Positions 44,801 through 52,325 of a stretch of DNA of 64,000 bases are shown here, piece by piece. The DNA comes from Motiliproteus coralliicola (lineage in GTDB: Bacteria; Pseudomonadota; Gammaproteobacteria; Pseudomonadales; Balneatricaceae): contig NZ_QQOH01000001.1 of NCBI RefSeq assembly GCF_003345655.1, positions 1,426,001-1,490,000 on the forward strand, given 5' to 3'. How positions within the stretch are numbered: the first letter of the stretch is position 1; each line of letters opens with the position of its first letter. The notes under the pieces were generated by a model, which was not told the origin of the DNA, did not search any database, and saw only the letters and a list, made by a program, of their open reading frames with translations. The position numbers were made by a program, and so were the translations under genes.

Positions 44801-45152
44801 CGACGATATCAAGTTGGCGCGATTTAACTCGATCCAGAACCCTGGACCAATCGTCCGCCTCAAACACAAAACGAACACCCAGTTGGCGGCCGAGGATATC
44901 AAAGGTATCAGGAAGAATACCCTGTAGGCTGTTATCTGGACGCTGGATTAGCAGGGGTTGGAAATGGGCTGTTTCGCCGACTCGAATTTCTGGATGAGTA
45001 TCCAGCCAGCGCTGCTCCTCATCCGTCAGCGTCAGAGCAAGACTGGGAGCCGATACCAAGATCAGGAAAAAAGCTAACAACAGCGGGAAAGTCGGATGAT
45101 ATGTCCAGGTTGAGCCTGTAATTGTCGAAGGAGAGCGGAACATCCTATCCAT
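41811..45152 (-). CDS. Triple binding-protein domain GGDEF receptor with C-terminal hemerythrin
   Basis: A 1113-residue membrane receptor predicted to couple small ligands and oxygen to c-di-GMP. Signal region residues 1-40, then three SBP_bac_3-like domains (about 45-275, 290-515 and 550-765), each beginning EE(Q/K).WL/YL..H-type boundaries and having R-E-F-I-D-F-T-like motifs (for example DERREFIDFTPFNHVEY). A membrane helix lies near 780-800, followed by a GGDEF domain (RWGGEEF, with RETD at the inhibitory site) and a hemerythrin domain (985-1113: H in DGQHQHLF, HFRDEERLLEEVG, HANEH, HLLISDARF). ATG at 45152 and ATG at 45143 are possible starts; neither has a strong ribosome site. Confidence 0.9.
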   Translation of the reverse strand: MDRMFRSPSTITGSTWTYHPTFPLLLAFFLILVSAPSLALTLTDEEQRWLDTHPEIRVGETAHFQPLLIQRPDNSLQGILPDTFDILGRQLGVRFVFEADDWSRVLDRVKSRQLDIVGAMNHETAQGLGFHSVPSPINFSTLVFAHKNRNFVYDGDRSFKGLRVAYHRDKRHIQRYLEKHLDGGLPPLATDTTEQAFYALVSGQADVVVGMNLDSYHLTRNSILEVEPIHVLSGLDPNSVIALREDYGILAGILNKAVAEFPLKESERILSRWTWSQQAPMPRIQYNAEEKAYLAAHPVLRVQNLTTFPPFNYNDGGEPVGYSIDYMNLMGTLMGVRIEYVSHRPWHEYLEMLKTGELDVIPHIAVTDERREFIDFTPFNHVEYTSALAVRRGQQIARQEDLQNKVIAVAKKTFLHAYLANNYPNQALLLTASTSDAVKAVASGKADAVIGSLPALNYYIEKLWLSNVEVAEAEGFDLPVKTQLPMGVAKGNTLLKSILTKTAAAISYRQVSELKRKWMHADAGHAEQKDLNPQERAYLADKGRLTLCIDPSWMPLEALENGKHTGIAADFFTRFKRLIDLPMEVRATNSWQESLQAGRNGECDLFPLIMDTPQRRSFLSFTQPYLQTPLVLTTAVEAPFISDISGLKGKTVGVVKDYAFGGSLQRRFPELKFIEVKDIADGLQRVANGTLFGYADSLVSAGYWIQDNYIGQLKVSAEFEETWALSVGVRKGDQLLRAIFDKAINQLTPDDHHDIVNHWISFKYQKGIDWRMTLASLLSVVILFSAILVWYGRINRKLREEVQLRQRAENQALLLANTDQLTGLLNRHASESLLNQEMARRRRANSPVCILLLDIDHFKSVNDHFGHRVGDEVLKLLSQRLVPLMRETDHLVRWGGEEFLILASDTPLERAVHLAEKLRRAVEAIHTDELPRFTVSIGVAEFELGQNFNQWYETADKALYQAKASGRNRVHPDRAEVDLRVQNPMRLQWKNEYSSGSDAVDGQHQHLFEEANRMIELMVEGADKAQVTTQIGQLLEFIEEHFRDEERLLEEVGYPEANTHANEHQVLIRRGYELLSDFNRGLIDNNRIIYYLTQEVITNHLLISDARFFAWVR

Positions 45153-45365
45153 TTGGCCGGTACTTCGTTGTCCTGAGAAGCGACAGCCCTTAGTACGAAG
45201 CTAAGGGACTGAAAATCCAGCCAATTATAAAGCAAAAACGCCTCCCCCTGTGTTAATTCCTCTGGGTTCGGAGGCAAAAATACCACTAAGATCTAACGGA
45301 TCAGGCGAACTTCCCCCCGGCTCCGCGTCAGAAGCCAAAGCCGAGGGAGGAGTCCTGATACCTGA

Positions 45366-46454
45366 TCATCGCTTGGATCGACGCGCGACTGAAGTTCGCA
45401 ATGCGGCCAAGCCAATGCCTAACAGCAGTAGGGTGCCGGGATTGGGGATATCGGTCGACGCGTCAGGATCTCGCGCCCAGATACTAATGCCGGATATGCC
45501 ACTTCCGAAGCCCGTCGACTTGGTATCAAAAGTACCCTCTATCAAGTACGGCACGTCAAACTCGATCAAATCATCATCGGTAAACAAGATCCCATCTAAT
45601 CCGCTAGCCAAGATATTAAAGTCGAAGTCGATGACGCCCCAACCGTTTCCCGCCTTAACCAGAAAATCAAGGTGATCAAAGAATGCATCCTCTCCTAACA
45701 GATCTCCACCGACTTGCAACGCTTCGGGGAAAACATCAATAGCCCAAGTTCCGGTGCCGCAATCACTATCTGTACAGGAGAAAGTTATATTGAGTAGCTC
45801 ACCGATACTTATAGAATCGCTCCCCGAGCCGATGGTGCTATATTCGATATCGATTGAATTACCATCAGTTTCAGCGCCACCCAAACGGATATAGCCAGGA
45901 TCAACTCCTGTTCCTTTATCATTTAGCTGGTCAGCAGTGATAAACATCAGCGGATCAAAGTAGTAACTCGTTTGCCCCTTGGTGATGAGTTCGCCATTCA
46001 ATAGCCCATCATTCCAATCACCGAGATTATCCATCACAGTTCCGGGACTCTCGGGATCCCCACTGGATTGTGGATCTATAATTTCTCCAACTGTGGAGGT
46101 TGAAGTAATTGCTCCGCTGAATACTGTCTTTTCGTCCCCGGAAATGTTTCGGTCACCAAGATCGGTAATTCTGGTAATCTTGAACATCGATGACGAAGCG
46201 CCAAAAACGTTGACGTAGTCATTCAGATCAGAATTCGAGGTGGTTGTTGGCTCACCATTTGCCTTCAAAACCGGCGCAACACCCGCCGCATTGTAAGCAG
46301 CATCAAATTCGGCCACGCCAGACGAATACTCATAAGAGCCGGTCTCACCATCATAGGTGATTGTGGCTCCGGTAGTTGAATAGGTTACGGGGACAGCGTG
46401 CACGGCAGTGCTGCTTAAGGCGATAACAGCTAGTAAAAATCGAGCTTTATCCAT
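45366..46454 (-). CDS. Secreted PEP-CTERM-like protein (variant PNPGT signal)
   Basis: A 362-residue secreted protein of low-complexity beta-rich type. It has an N-terminal signal peptide (about 1-20, ending AVHA), two cysteines (FSCTDSDCGTG) and a C-terminal tripartite sorting signal: IPNPGTLLLLGIGLAALR, followed by a basic end RRSKR. This matches PEP-CTERM proteins handled by exosortase, except that the usual PEP motif is PNP. The body, rich in Gly, Ser, Asp and Thr, has no recognised enzyme domain. AGGAGAGG precedes the ATG and a sigma-54-type promoter lies about 60 bases upstream. It probably contributes to the matrix or surface. Confidence 0.8.
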   Translation of the reverse strand: MDKARFLLAVIALSSTAVHAVPVTYSTTGATITYDGETGSYEYSSGVAEFDAAYNAAGVAPVLKANGEPTTTSNSDLNDYVNVFGASSSMFKITRITDLGDRNISGDEKTVFSGAITSTSTVGEIIDPQSSGDPESPGTVMDNLGDWNDGLLNGELITKGQTSYYFDPLMFITADQLNDKGTGVDPGYIRLGGAETDGNSIDIEYSTIGSGSDSISIGELLNITFSCTDSDCGTGTWAIDVFPEALQVGGDLLGEDAFFDHLDFLVKAGNGWGVIDFDFNILASGLDGILFTDDDLIEFDVPYLIEGTFDTKSTGFGSGISGISIWARDPDASTDIPNPGTLLLLGIGLAALRTSVARRSKR

Positions 46455-46512
46455 CTCGGGCCTCTCCTACTTCAAGACAATCCTGTCCTACTACAGGTCA
46501 TAACTCATCCCA

Positions 46513-46530
46513 AAGCAAAATCCATGCCCG
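46513..46530 (-). promoter_or_regulatory. Sigma-54-type promoter of the PEP-CTERM-like gene
   Basis: On the minus strand the sequence reads GGGCATGGATTTTGCT: a GG, exactly ten bases, then GC, with flanks close to the -24/-12 consensus TGGCAC-N5-TTGCT. The predicted start site leaves a leader of about 50 bases before the ATG at 46454. PEP-CTERM genes in other bacteria are often controlled by sigma-54 and PrsR-like activators. Confidence 0.7.
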
Positions 46531-46709
46531 ATACTATTTCATCAATATAAATTAGGAATATATGATCAACCTGAAGAAAACCTATGATCAACCAGGCTGT
46601 CACATGTAAAATTTTCCGACATAAATTAAAAAGATTGATTTTCATTCATGGCGAGAGTTGAGCGGTTCCGCCCGGTAGATAAGAAAAGACCAATCCTCCC
46701 CACGGCCGC

Positions 46710-47114
46710 TCAGTCAGAGTCATCGCTCAGCTGCTCAAGAGCGGCTAACGCAGCCTCCGCTTGGTGATGCGGTACGAAGATATGGTCATGGTAATAGGCT
46801 GCGATAACATTGGCGCTGATGTCCCGCTCGGCCAGCCGACTCGAAACCGCCGCGGTCAGCCCGACTGCATTGAGACTGGAATGCACGCTAAGGGTAATCA
46901 TCCGGAAGACACCTTCGAAACCCAGTCCAGCTTCAAGGGCCCGCCGCTGTTCCAGCACCAAGGTTAAACCTTCATCTTCACGGAAGGTTGCTAGAGGGTC
47001 CAGAGAGAGATGCTCGGCCACCGTACCGTCGACACGGCAAAAGACATAGCTTGTATCCTGTAGCTGTGGCGACATCGATCGCAGCAACAGTTCCAGGTCG
47101 ATAATTGCACTCAT
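46710..47114 (-). CDS. ACT-domain protein
   Basis: A 134-residue protein with two small ACT-type domains (about residues 20-65 and 65-128), as in the COG3602 family of uncharacterised regulatory proteins. Visible family features are ESRR/RRALEAGLGFEGVFRMITL, SSLNAVGLTAAVSSRLAERDIS and the ending AAYYHDHIFVP. Such proteins probably bind amino acids, but no catalytic domain is attached. It lies in the same direction as, and about 75 bases downstream of, the LysR gene. Its physiological partner is unknown. Confidence 0.83.
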   Translation of the reverse strand: MSAIIDLELLLRSMSPQLQDTSYVFCRVDGTVAEHLSLDPLATFREDEGLTLVLEQRRALEAGLGFEGVFRMITLSVHSSLNAVGLTAAVSSRLAERDISANVIAAYYHDHIFVPHHQAEAALAALEQLSDDSD

Positions 47115-47188
47115 GATCTCGATCCACCTATCAAATAAAGAACCAGTCTACATATCCAGTCAGTCAGCCATCGGCTCAGGAAACGACA

Positions 47189-48085
47189 TCAAGCCTCCAG
47201 CAAGAGACGGCATTTCTCTCTGAGCATCTCACGAAAAGCGATCACCGCCGGAGTCACCTGCTTCCTGCTCGGGCAAAGCAGGTAAAGTTCAACCGGAGGT
47301 GAATGGTACGACGACAGCAGCGGTACCAATCTCCCTTTGCGCAGGTCAGATTGGATATCGATGCGTGACCGATGGGCGATTCCCTGCCCCGCGATAGCCC
47401 AGCGTCTGACAATATCGGTATCGTTGCTGATCCGATTGCTATCGACCTTAACCCGGTAGCGTCCGGATTCATCGGTATAGTCCCAACGATCAAACAACCT
47501 GCCATCCAATCGATAAAGCAGGCAGTTGTGGTTTCTTAACTCATCCGGGTGCTGCGGTTCGCCATGTTGGGCGATATACGAGGGTGAGGCGCAGGTTACT
47601 CTATCGATCGTGGCAATATGAAATGACACCAACGTGGAGTCCTGAGGCTTTCCATACCTGAGCGCCACATCGATCTGATCGAGGAAGAAGTTGGACAGCG
47701 AGTCACCCACATGGAAGTCAACCGATAACGATGGATAACGCCCTATCATTTCGTCCAGCCAGGGTAAGACAATATTGCGACCCAGGTCCGATGATGCGCA
47801 GAGCCGCAACTCTCCCCTGACATCATTCAGCATCTCCTGAGCCGACAACACGCCCAGGTCCAGCGAATCCAGGGCCTTGCGGCAATGAAACAGAAACCGC
47901 TCCCCCTGAGGCGTGATTCTCAGCTGCCGGGTCGTTCGGATAAACAGCTGTAGCTCCAACGCTTTCTCCAGTCGCCGTAGAGCAAAGCTGGCTGCCGCCG
48001 TCGTGATTCCCAGCTGTTTGGCTGTCTCGGTCAAGCTACCGGTTTCTGCAATTCGAACAAACAGATTCAGATCTGAGGTATTCAT
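47189..48085 (-). CDS. LysR-type regulator divergent from an Old Yellow Enzyme gene
   Basis: A 298-residue LysR-family regulator (winged helix at 1-60: TSDLNLFVRIAETGSLT, then LGITTAAASFALRRLE; effector domain after). It belongs to the class with an RKQVTPAVIAFREML C-terminus. Its ATG lies two bases from a palindrome ATTAAG-N5-CTTAAT, and no clear ribosome-binding site is present, so it is probably autoregulated and weakly translated. The divergent OYE-like gene is the likely target. The inducer is unknown. Confidence 0.86.
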   Translation of the reverse strand: MNTSDLNLFVRIAETGSLTETAKQLGITTAAASFALRRLEKALELQLFIRTTRQLRITPQGERFLFHCRKALDSLDLGVLSAQEMLNDVRGELRLCASSDLGRNIVLPWLDEMIGRYPSLSVDFHVGDSLSNFFLDQIDVALRYGKPQDSTLVSFHIATIDRVTCASPSYIAQHGEPQHPDELRNHNCLLYRLDGRLFDRWDYTDESGRYRVKVDSNRISNDTDIVRRWAIAGQGIAHRSRIDIQSDLRKGRLVPLLSSYHSPPVELYLLCPSRKQVTPAVIAFREMLREKCRLLLEA

Positions 48086-48086
48086 T

Positions 48087-48103
48087 ATTAAGCATTACTT
48101 AAT
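48087..48103. promoter_or_regulatory. LysR-type box between LysR and OYE genes
   Basis: Inverted repeat ATTAAG-N5-CTTAAT containing T-N11-A. It abuts the LysR start codon (two bases away) and is 113 bp upstream of the OYE-like start, fitting autoregulation and control of the divergent gene. Confidence 0.68.
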
Positions 48104-48216
48104 AGTGTTTATTTAATTACGCTGTTTTTACTTTATCAACATTCCTTAATCATGTCGTTGCAGCTCTGGCATAACCGCGATAGCCAACGCAATCCCAGCC
48201 TGGATAGGTAACGACG

Positions 48217-49476
48217 ATGATTAACAACGAAGCAACGGCGACTAGCCTCAAACTCACCGAGACTCAGAAGCCCGATATCCAGCGCAAAGCCATACGGCTC
48301 GGGCAGTCCCTCAGGCTTCCCTGCGGTGCGATACTGAAAAATCGGCTGCTGAAATCCGCCATGTCCGACTCCCTGGCCGATGGCAAAGGCAACGCGACCT
48401 TGGAACAGGCCCGGCTGTACGAGCGATGGGCAGAAGGTGGCGTCGCCCTATCGATCATCGGCGAGGTACAGGTGGACCCTCGCTACCCCGAGAAGCCGGG
48501 AAACCTGGTGCTGGGTCCTAACACCAACCGTCAAGCGTTATCGGAGTTAGCGGCACGAGGATCCATCAACGACACCCATATCTGGCCTCAAATCGGCCAC
48601 GCCGGCGCGCTGGCGGCCCCGCTGATCAGCCAACCCAAAGGCCCTTCGGCACTTAGGGTTGGCAGTTTTAGCTGCGCCGGGATGAGCTTATCTGAAATCC
48701 AGCAATTGCCGGCCGTTTATACCAACGCGGCACTGCTGACAAAAGCGGTGGGCTTTAGCGGCCTCCAGCTTCATGCTGGCCATGGGTTCTTACTCAGCCA
48801 GTTTTTATCACCACTGTTTAATCGTCGCCAGGATCAATACGGCGGTTCCGTCGACGCACGCGCCAGAGTCATTGTTGATATCATCGAGAAGGTACGCGGC
48901 GCTGTCGGCCCCCACTTCCCGATCGGAATCAAGATCAACTCGTCCGATCAACTGGAGGGTGGCTTGAGCCAACAAGAAGCACTTGAGGTTATCGGTATTC
49001 TAGATAGAACCTCGATTGATTTGATTGAAATCAGCGGTGGTACCTACTTCCCCGGCGCAACCTCCAGCTCCGATGCCGCCACTGATGGCCCCTATTTCAT
49101 CGACTTTGCCAGCCAGGCCAAACAACTGACCAAGATCCCTATCGTGACGACGGGAGGGTTTAAAAACCGGCCTCAAGCCGTCGCCGCCCTCGGGAGCGGC
49201 GAGACCGATATGATTGGAATGGCCCGGGCACTGGCCTTGAACCCCAGCCTTGCGAGGCAGTGGCTGAAGCCGACCGCCGACGAGGTTCACTTTCCCCGCT
49301 TCAACACCACCCCACCGGGCGGGATAACGGCCTGGTACACCATGCGCTTAACCGCCTTGGCAAAGGACAATGAAGACAACTTCAGCATGGATTTGGAATC
49401 GGCAATACGGTGCTACGAACAGCGCGATCAGTTACGAGCCGAACGCTGGCGGCGCCGTTTCTCATCGAGTCAGTAG
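48217..49476 (+). CDS. NADH:flavin oxidoreductase/Old Yellow Enzyme family protein
   Basis: A 419-residue FMN-dependent ene-reductase-like barrel. It has LRLPCGAILKNRLLKSAMSDSLAD at the N-terminus, GEVQVDPRYPEKPGN, QIGHAGALA, LQLHAGHGFLLSQFLSPLFNRRQDQYGG and IEISGGTYFPGA. The N-terminal extension of about 25 residues and Asn/His pair in QLHAGHG are typical of the class 1/2 group. It is a single-domain protein without the Fe-S or FAD module, unlike the demethylase-like protein at 37 kb. It is divergent from a LysR regulator. Substrate probably an activated alkene, unknown in detail. Confidence 0.9.
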   Translation: MINNEATATSLKLTETQKPDIQRKAIRLGQSLRLPCGAILKNRLLKSAMSDSLADGKGNATLEQARLYERWAEGGVALSIIGEVQVDPRYPEKPGNLVLGPNTNRQALSELAARGSINDTHIWPQIGHAGALAAPLISQPKGPSALRVGSFSCAGMSLSEIQQLPAVYTNAALLTKAVGFSGLQLHAGHGFLLSQFLSPLFNRRQDQYGGSVDARARVIVDIIEKVRGAVGPHFPIGIKINSSDQLEGGLSQQEALEVIGILDRTSIDLIEISGGTYFPGATSSSDAATDGPYFIDFASQAKQLTKIPIVTTGGFKNRPQAVAALGSGETDMIGMARALALNPSLARQWLKPTADEVHFPRFNTTPPGGITAWYTMRLTALAKDNEDNFSMDLESAIRCYEQRDQLRAERWRRRFSSSQ

Positions 49477-49543
49477 TCCGACTAAACCCTGTCGATGACA
49501 ACAGGAACCTGCGATTAAGCCTATCCGAGCTGCTGCAACTTGC

Positions 49544-50263
49544 TTAGCGCTCTAACCGGTAGTGTGCCAGCAACTGCTGCCGCAGCGATTCATGCTCGCG
49601 GCCTGTCGACTCTTGGGAACCAGTGGCAACACATTGACGCTGCGGCCAGCTGTAAACCACTCGGGTTGGGCTGTCGCCGAGGACCAGAATTCGATCGGCC
49701 AGTTCCAGGGCATCCTCAAGGTCGTGGGTCACCAATACCATGGCGGTCTCGGGATGCTGCTGACGAACCTGCTGGATCAGCCCACGCATCTGTTTCGCCG
49801 TGGGCGGATCCAGCGAGACAAAGGGTTCATCCATCAACAACAGCTGCGGTCGATTGATCAACGCCCGAGCCAGGGCCACCCGCCGCGCCATCCCCAGGGA
49901 TAGACGATTGGGGTATAGGCCAGCGCTATCGGACAACCCCATCGACGCCAGCATCGGCTCGATCAACTCCCGCCGGGCCGGTTCGGCTACCAGCTCCAGA
50001 TTCTGCGTTACCGTGTACCAGGGCAATAACCGGGGTTGTTGAAACATGTAGCCGATGGCGCCGGGACGCCGTAGCGAGCCGTTAGCCTTGAGCTGTCCTT
50101 GAAAGCGTCGGTCCAGCCCCGCCAACAGATTGATCAGCGTGGTCTTGCCACAGCCGGATGGCCCCAGCAGACAGAGAAATTCCCCCGGCCGCAGAGACAG
50201 ACTGAAGTGGTCGAACAGCCTTTTGCCGCCATAGACTTTGCTGTCCAGTTGCAATTCAAGCAT
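49544..50263 (-). CDS. ABC transporter ATP-binding protein (SsuB/TauB-like)
   Basis: The 239-residue ATPase of an importer of the nitrate/sulfonate/taurine class. Walker A is GPSGCGKTT near residue 36, Q-loop FQQPRLLPW, signature NRLSLGMARRV (LSLGM in place of the usual LSGGQ) and Walker B LLLMDEPFVSLD, followed by VTHDLEDALELADRI. The start at 50263 is chosen because it begins MLELQLDS; an upstream ATG at 50326 would overlap the permease too far. It overlaps the permease gene by eight bases, so translation is coupled. Confidence 0.93.
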   Translation of the reverse strand: MLELQLDSKVYGGKRLFDHFSLSLRPGEFLCLLGPSGCGKTTLINLLAGLDRRFQGQLKANGSLRRPGAIGYMFQQPRLLPWYTVTQNLELVAEPARRELIEPMLASMGLSDSAGLYPNRLSLGMARRVALARALINRPQLLLMDEPFVSLDPPTAKQMRGLIQQVRQQHPETAMVLVTHDLEDALELADRILVLGDSPTRVVYSWPQRQCVATGSQESTGREHESLRQQLLAHYRLER

Positions 50264-51098
50264 CCAGATCCACCTTACGCCAGCGTTGCTGCAGGCGATC
50301 CAGCGGCTGCAGCACCAGCCATTCAATCAGATAGACGATTACGATAAAGCTGAAGCTGTAGGCCAGAATCATCGGTACATCGAACATCTGAAAAGCCAGG
50401 TGGAGTTGAAAGCCGACCCCATCGCTACGTCCCAGCAGCTCGACCACCAGCACAATCTTCCAGATCAATGCCAACCCCGAACGGGCAGCGATCAGAAAAT
50501 AGGGTGCCAGCTGCGGTAACAACAGCGCGGTCAGTCGCTTCCAACGCGATAAGCGGTAGACCCGTGCCAGCTCATCTAGCTGCGGGTCCAGACAGCGGGC
50601 ACCTTCGCGCAAAGTTACCACCACATTGGGTACCTTGTTGATCACCACGGCAGCAATTGCCGCCAACTCGCCCATCCCCAACCAGATATACAGCAGCAGT
50701 ATCACCACCAACGCCGGAATATTGAGACCGGTTATCAGTAGCGGGTCCAGCCCCCGATTGCAGCCGGGGTACAGCCCCATGGCAATGCCGATGATCGAGC
50801 CCAACAGCATCGCCAACACGAAGCTGATCGCCACCCGCTCCAGGGTCGCCCCCAGATGCGCCATCAGCTCGCCACGTTGATAGTGCTGCCAGATAGTCGC
50901 CAACACCTCTGACGGCTGCGGCAATAACGGCTGCTGCAACAACACGGCCAGCAGATGCCAGGCGCCGATCAATCCGATAAAGATCAGCGGTTGCCAGCCC
51001 CAACGACGTCCCAGCGCTGCGGCCGCGCTAAACGAGCCGCTTAAGTCCGCGCCGCTCGCCGAGCTGGAACGACTGTGACTCATCGCCGTGGTCCGCAT
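50256..51098 (-). CDS. ABC transporter permease (SsuC-like)
   Basis: The 280-residue membrane subunit of the importer, with about six helices. The EAA-like cytoplasmic loop (ARVYRLSRWKRLTALLLPQLAPYF) and the family motif VVINKVPNVVVTLREGA are present. It sits between the substrate-binding gene (9 bases upstream) and the ATPase gene, in the usual order. ATG at 51083 is an alternative start; no strong ribosome site separates them. Substrate unknown. Confidence 0.9.
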   Translation of the reverse strand: MRTTAMSHSRSSSASGADLSGSFSAAAALGRRWGWQPLIFIGLIGAWHLLAVLLQQPLLPQPSEVLATIWQHYQRGELMAHLGATLERVAISFVLAMLLGSIIGIAMGLYPGCNRGLDPLLITGLNIPALVVILLLYIWLGMGELAAIAAVVINKVPNVVVTLREGARCLDPQLDELARVYRLSRWKRLTALLLPQLAPYFLIAARSGLALIWKIVLVVELLGRSDGVGFQLHLAFQMFDVPMILAYSFSFIVIVYLIEWLVLQPLDRLQQRWRKVDLDA

Positions 51099-51107
51099 CG
51101 ATGCGGT

Positions 51108-52115
51108 TTAACGATCACCATCGACGCCCCAGAAGCCGGCCCGGTCAAAATGCTCTGCACGCCCCATCAAGCGTTCACCACCAACCTGATACAACAGGGC
51201 GAACATGCGCGCTGCATCATCGACCTGTTCCGTCTTGATCGGCCCCGGAATACCGGCCAGATAACCCAGCCGCAACTGCTCAAAGACTTGATCGTCGCCA
51301 GCTTTCATCATCGGCCGCAGCGATCGCCAACCCGCTTGCTGCTGTTGCAGGTAGGTTTTGGCGTCAGTCGATGCCCGGTGCAAGCCAGCCACCAGCTGCG
51401 GATACTGCTCAGCCCATGCCTGTTTGAAGACAAACCCCAGCATCGGCAGATCGGTACGCAATCCCAGCTCAGCACTGATCGACTTCAGATCGGTCAGGAT
51501 CGGATAGCCCTTAGCCTCGAATCGTGCGGCGTAGTGCCAGAAGGTAACGATGGCATCGATTCGACCCTGCTCCAAGGCGGCGTTAAGCAACGGCGGCGCG
51601 CCGAACTGCTGCTCGGTCTCGACCTTCAGATCGACCCCTAGCTGCTGCGCTCTCGCCTGCAACAACAACCAGCCCTTGCTGGCCGCGCCACCGGCGATCC
51701 CGAGCCGCTTGCCGCGCAGATCTTCGAGCGAACGGATGGCACTATCCCTAGCCAGAACCACCTTGCCGATGGCGGTGGAAAAAGGCATAAACTGTAATGC
51801 CTGCCCCTGTTGGCGCTGACGGTTGACCCAGATCCAATCGGCCACAATCACATCGGCCGAACCACTGAGCAGCGCGGTCCGAGTGGCACTCAACCCGGCC
51901 AACGGGATAACGTGCAGATCAAATCCCTGAGCCTGGTCCAAGCCCTGTTCTTTGATGGTATTCAGTTCCCAATTCAGGGTCCCGAATTTCAACGCGGCTA
52001 CCCGGATCGACGCTCGATCGGCCGTAGCGGTTGACGGCCATGACAGCCACAATGCGATAACCAGCATCAACAGGGAGCGGCTCGGTAACAGCACCTTAGC
52101 GGCAGTTTGCATCAC
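51108..52115 (-). CDS. ABC transporter substrate-binding protein (SsuA/NMT1-like)
   Basis: A 335-residue periplasmic binding protein: signal peptide about 1-33 (ending STATADR) and an SsuA/NMT1-like fold with IRVAALKFGTLNWELNTI, LLSGSADVIVADWIWVNRQ, DLRGKRLGIAGGAASKGWLL and DAIVTFWHYAARFEAKG. It is the first gene of a three-gene importer operon read leftward. The divergent neighbour is a LuxR-type response regulator whose homologs control alcohol or acetate metabolism. In several Pseudomonas-like genomes binding proteins of this kind sit near PQQ-dependent alcohol dehydrogenase genes. No such dehydrogenase gene is in this window, so the ligand remains open. Confidence 0.88.
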   Translation of the reverse strand: MMQTAAKVLLPSRSLLMLVIALWLSWPSTATADRASIRVAALKFGTLNWELNTIKEQGLDQAQGFDLHVIPLAGLSATRTALLSGSADVIVADWIWVNRQRQQGQALQFMPFSTAIGKVVLARDSAIRSLEDLRGKRLGIAGGAASKGWLLLQARAQQLGVDLKVETEQQFGAPPLLNAALEQGRIDAIVTFWHYAARFEAKGYPILTDLKSISAELGLRTDLPMLGFVFKQAWAEQYPQLVAGLHRASTDAKTYLQQQQAGWRSLRPMMKAGDDQVFEQLRLGYLAGIPGPIKTEQVDDAARMFALLYQVGGERLMGRAEHFDRAGFWGVDGDR

Positions 52116-52219
52116 TATCGCCTCCAGGGTTTCTCTCGTGCAGCTGCTCGATCTGCTATGCAGGTATTGGCCCGCAGCTACGCCATAAAACCAGCCTAAC
52201 GATGCCTTTTGGTTACCGG

Positions 52220-52236
52220 CATAGTACTTTCGACCC
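52220..52236. promoter_or_regulatory. CATAGTACTTTCGACCC motif in the regulator/ABC promoter
   Basis: A 17-bp motif identical at 16 positions to one at 57810-57826 upstream of the FIST-kinase operon. It lies 90 bp before the response regulator start and 105 bp before the ABC operon, on the same strand as the second copy. A binding site for the response regulator is likely. Confidence 0.75.
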
Positions 52237-52325
52237 CTTTTTTGCGCCCGAAGGTAGCATGTTGATTTATCGCATTTAGGGTTCTAATGGACTCATATAA
52301 TAAGAAGTGCAGAAGGAGTTAAACG

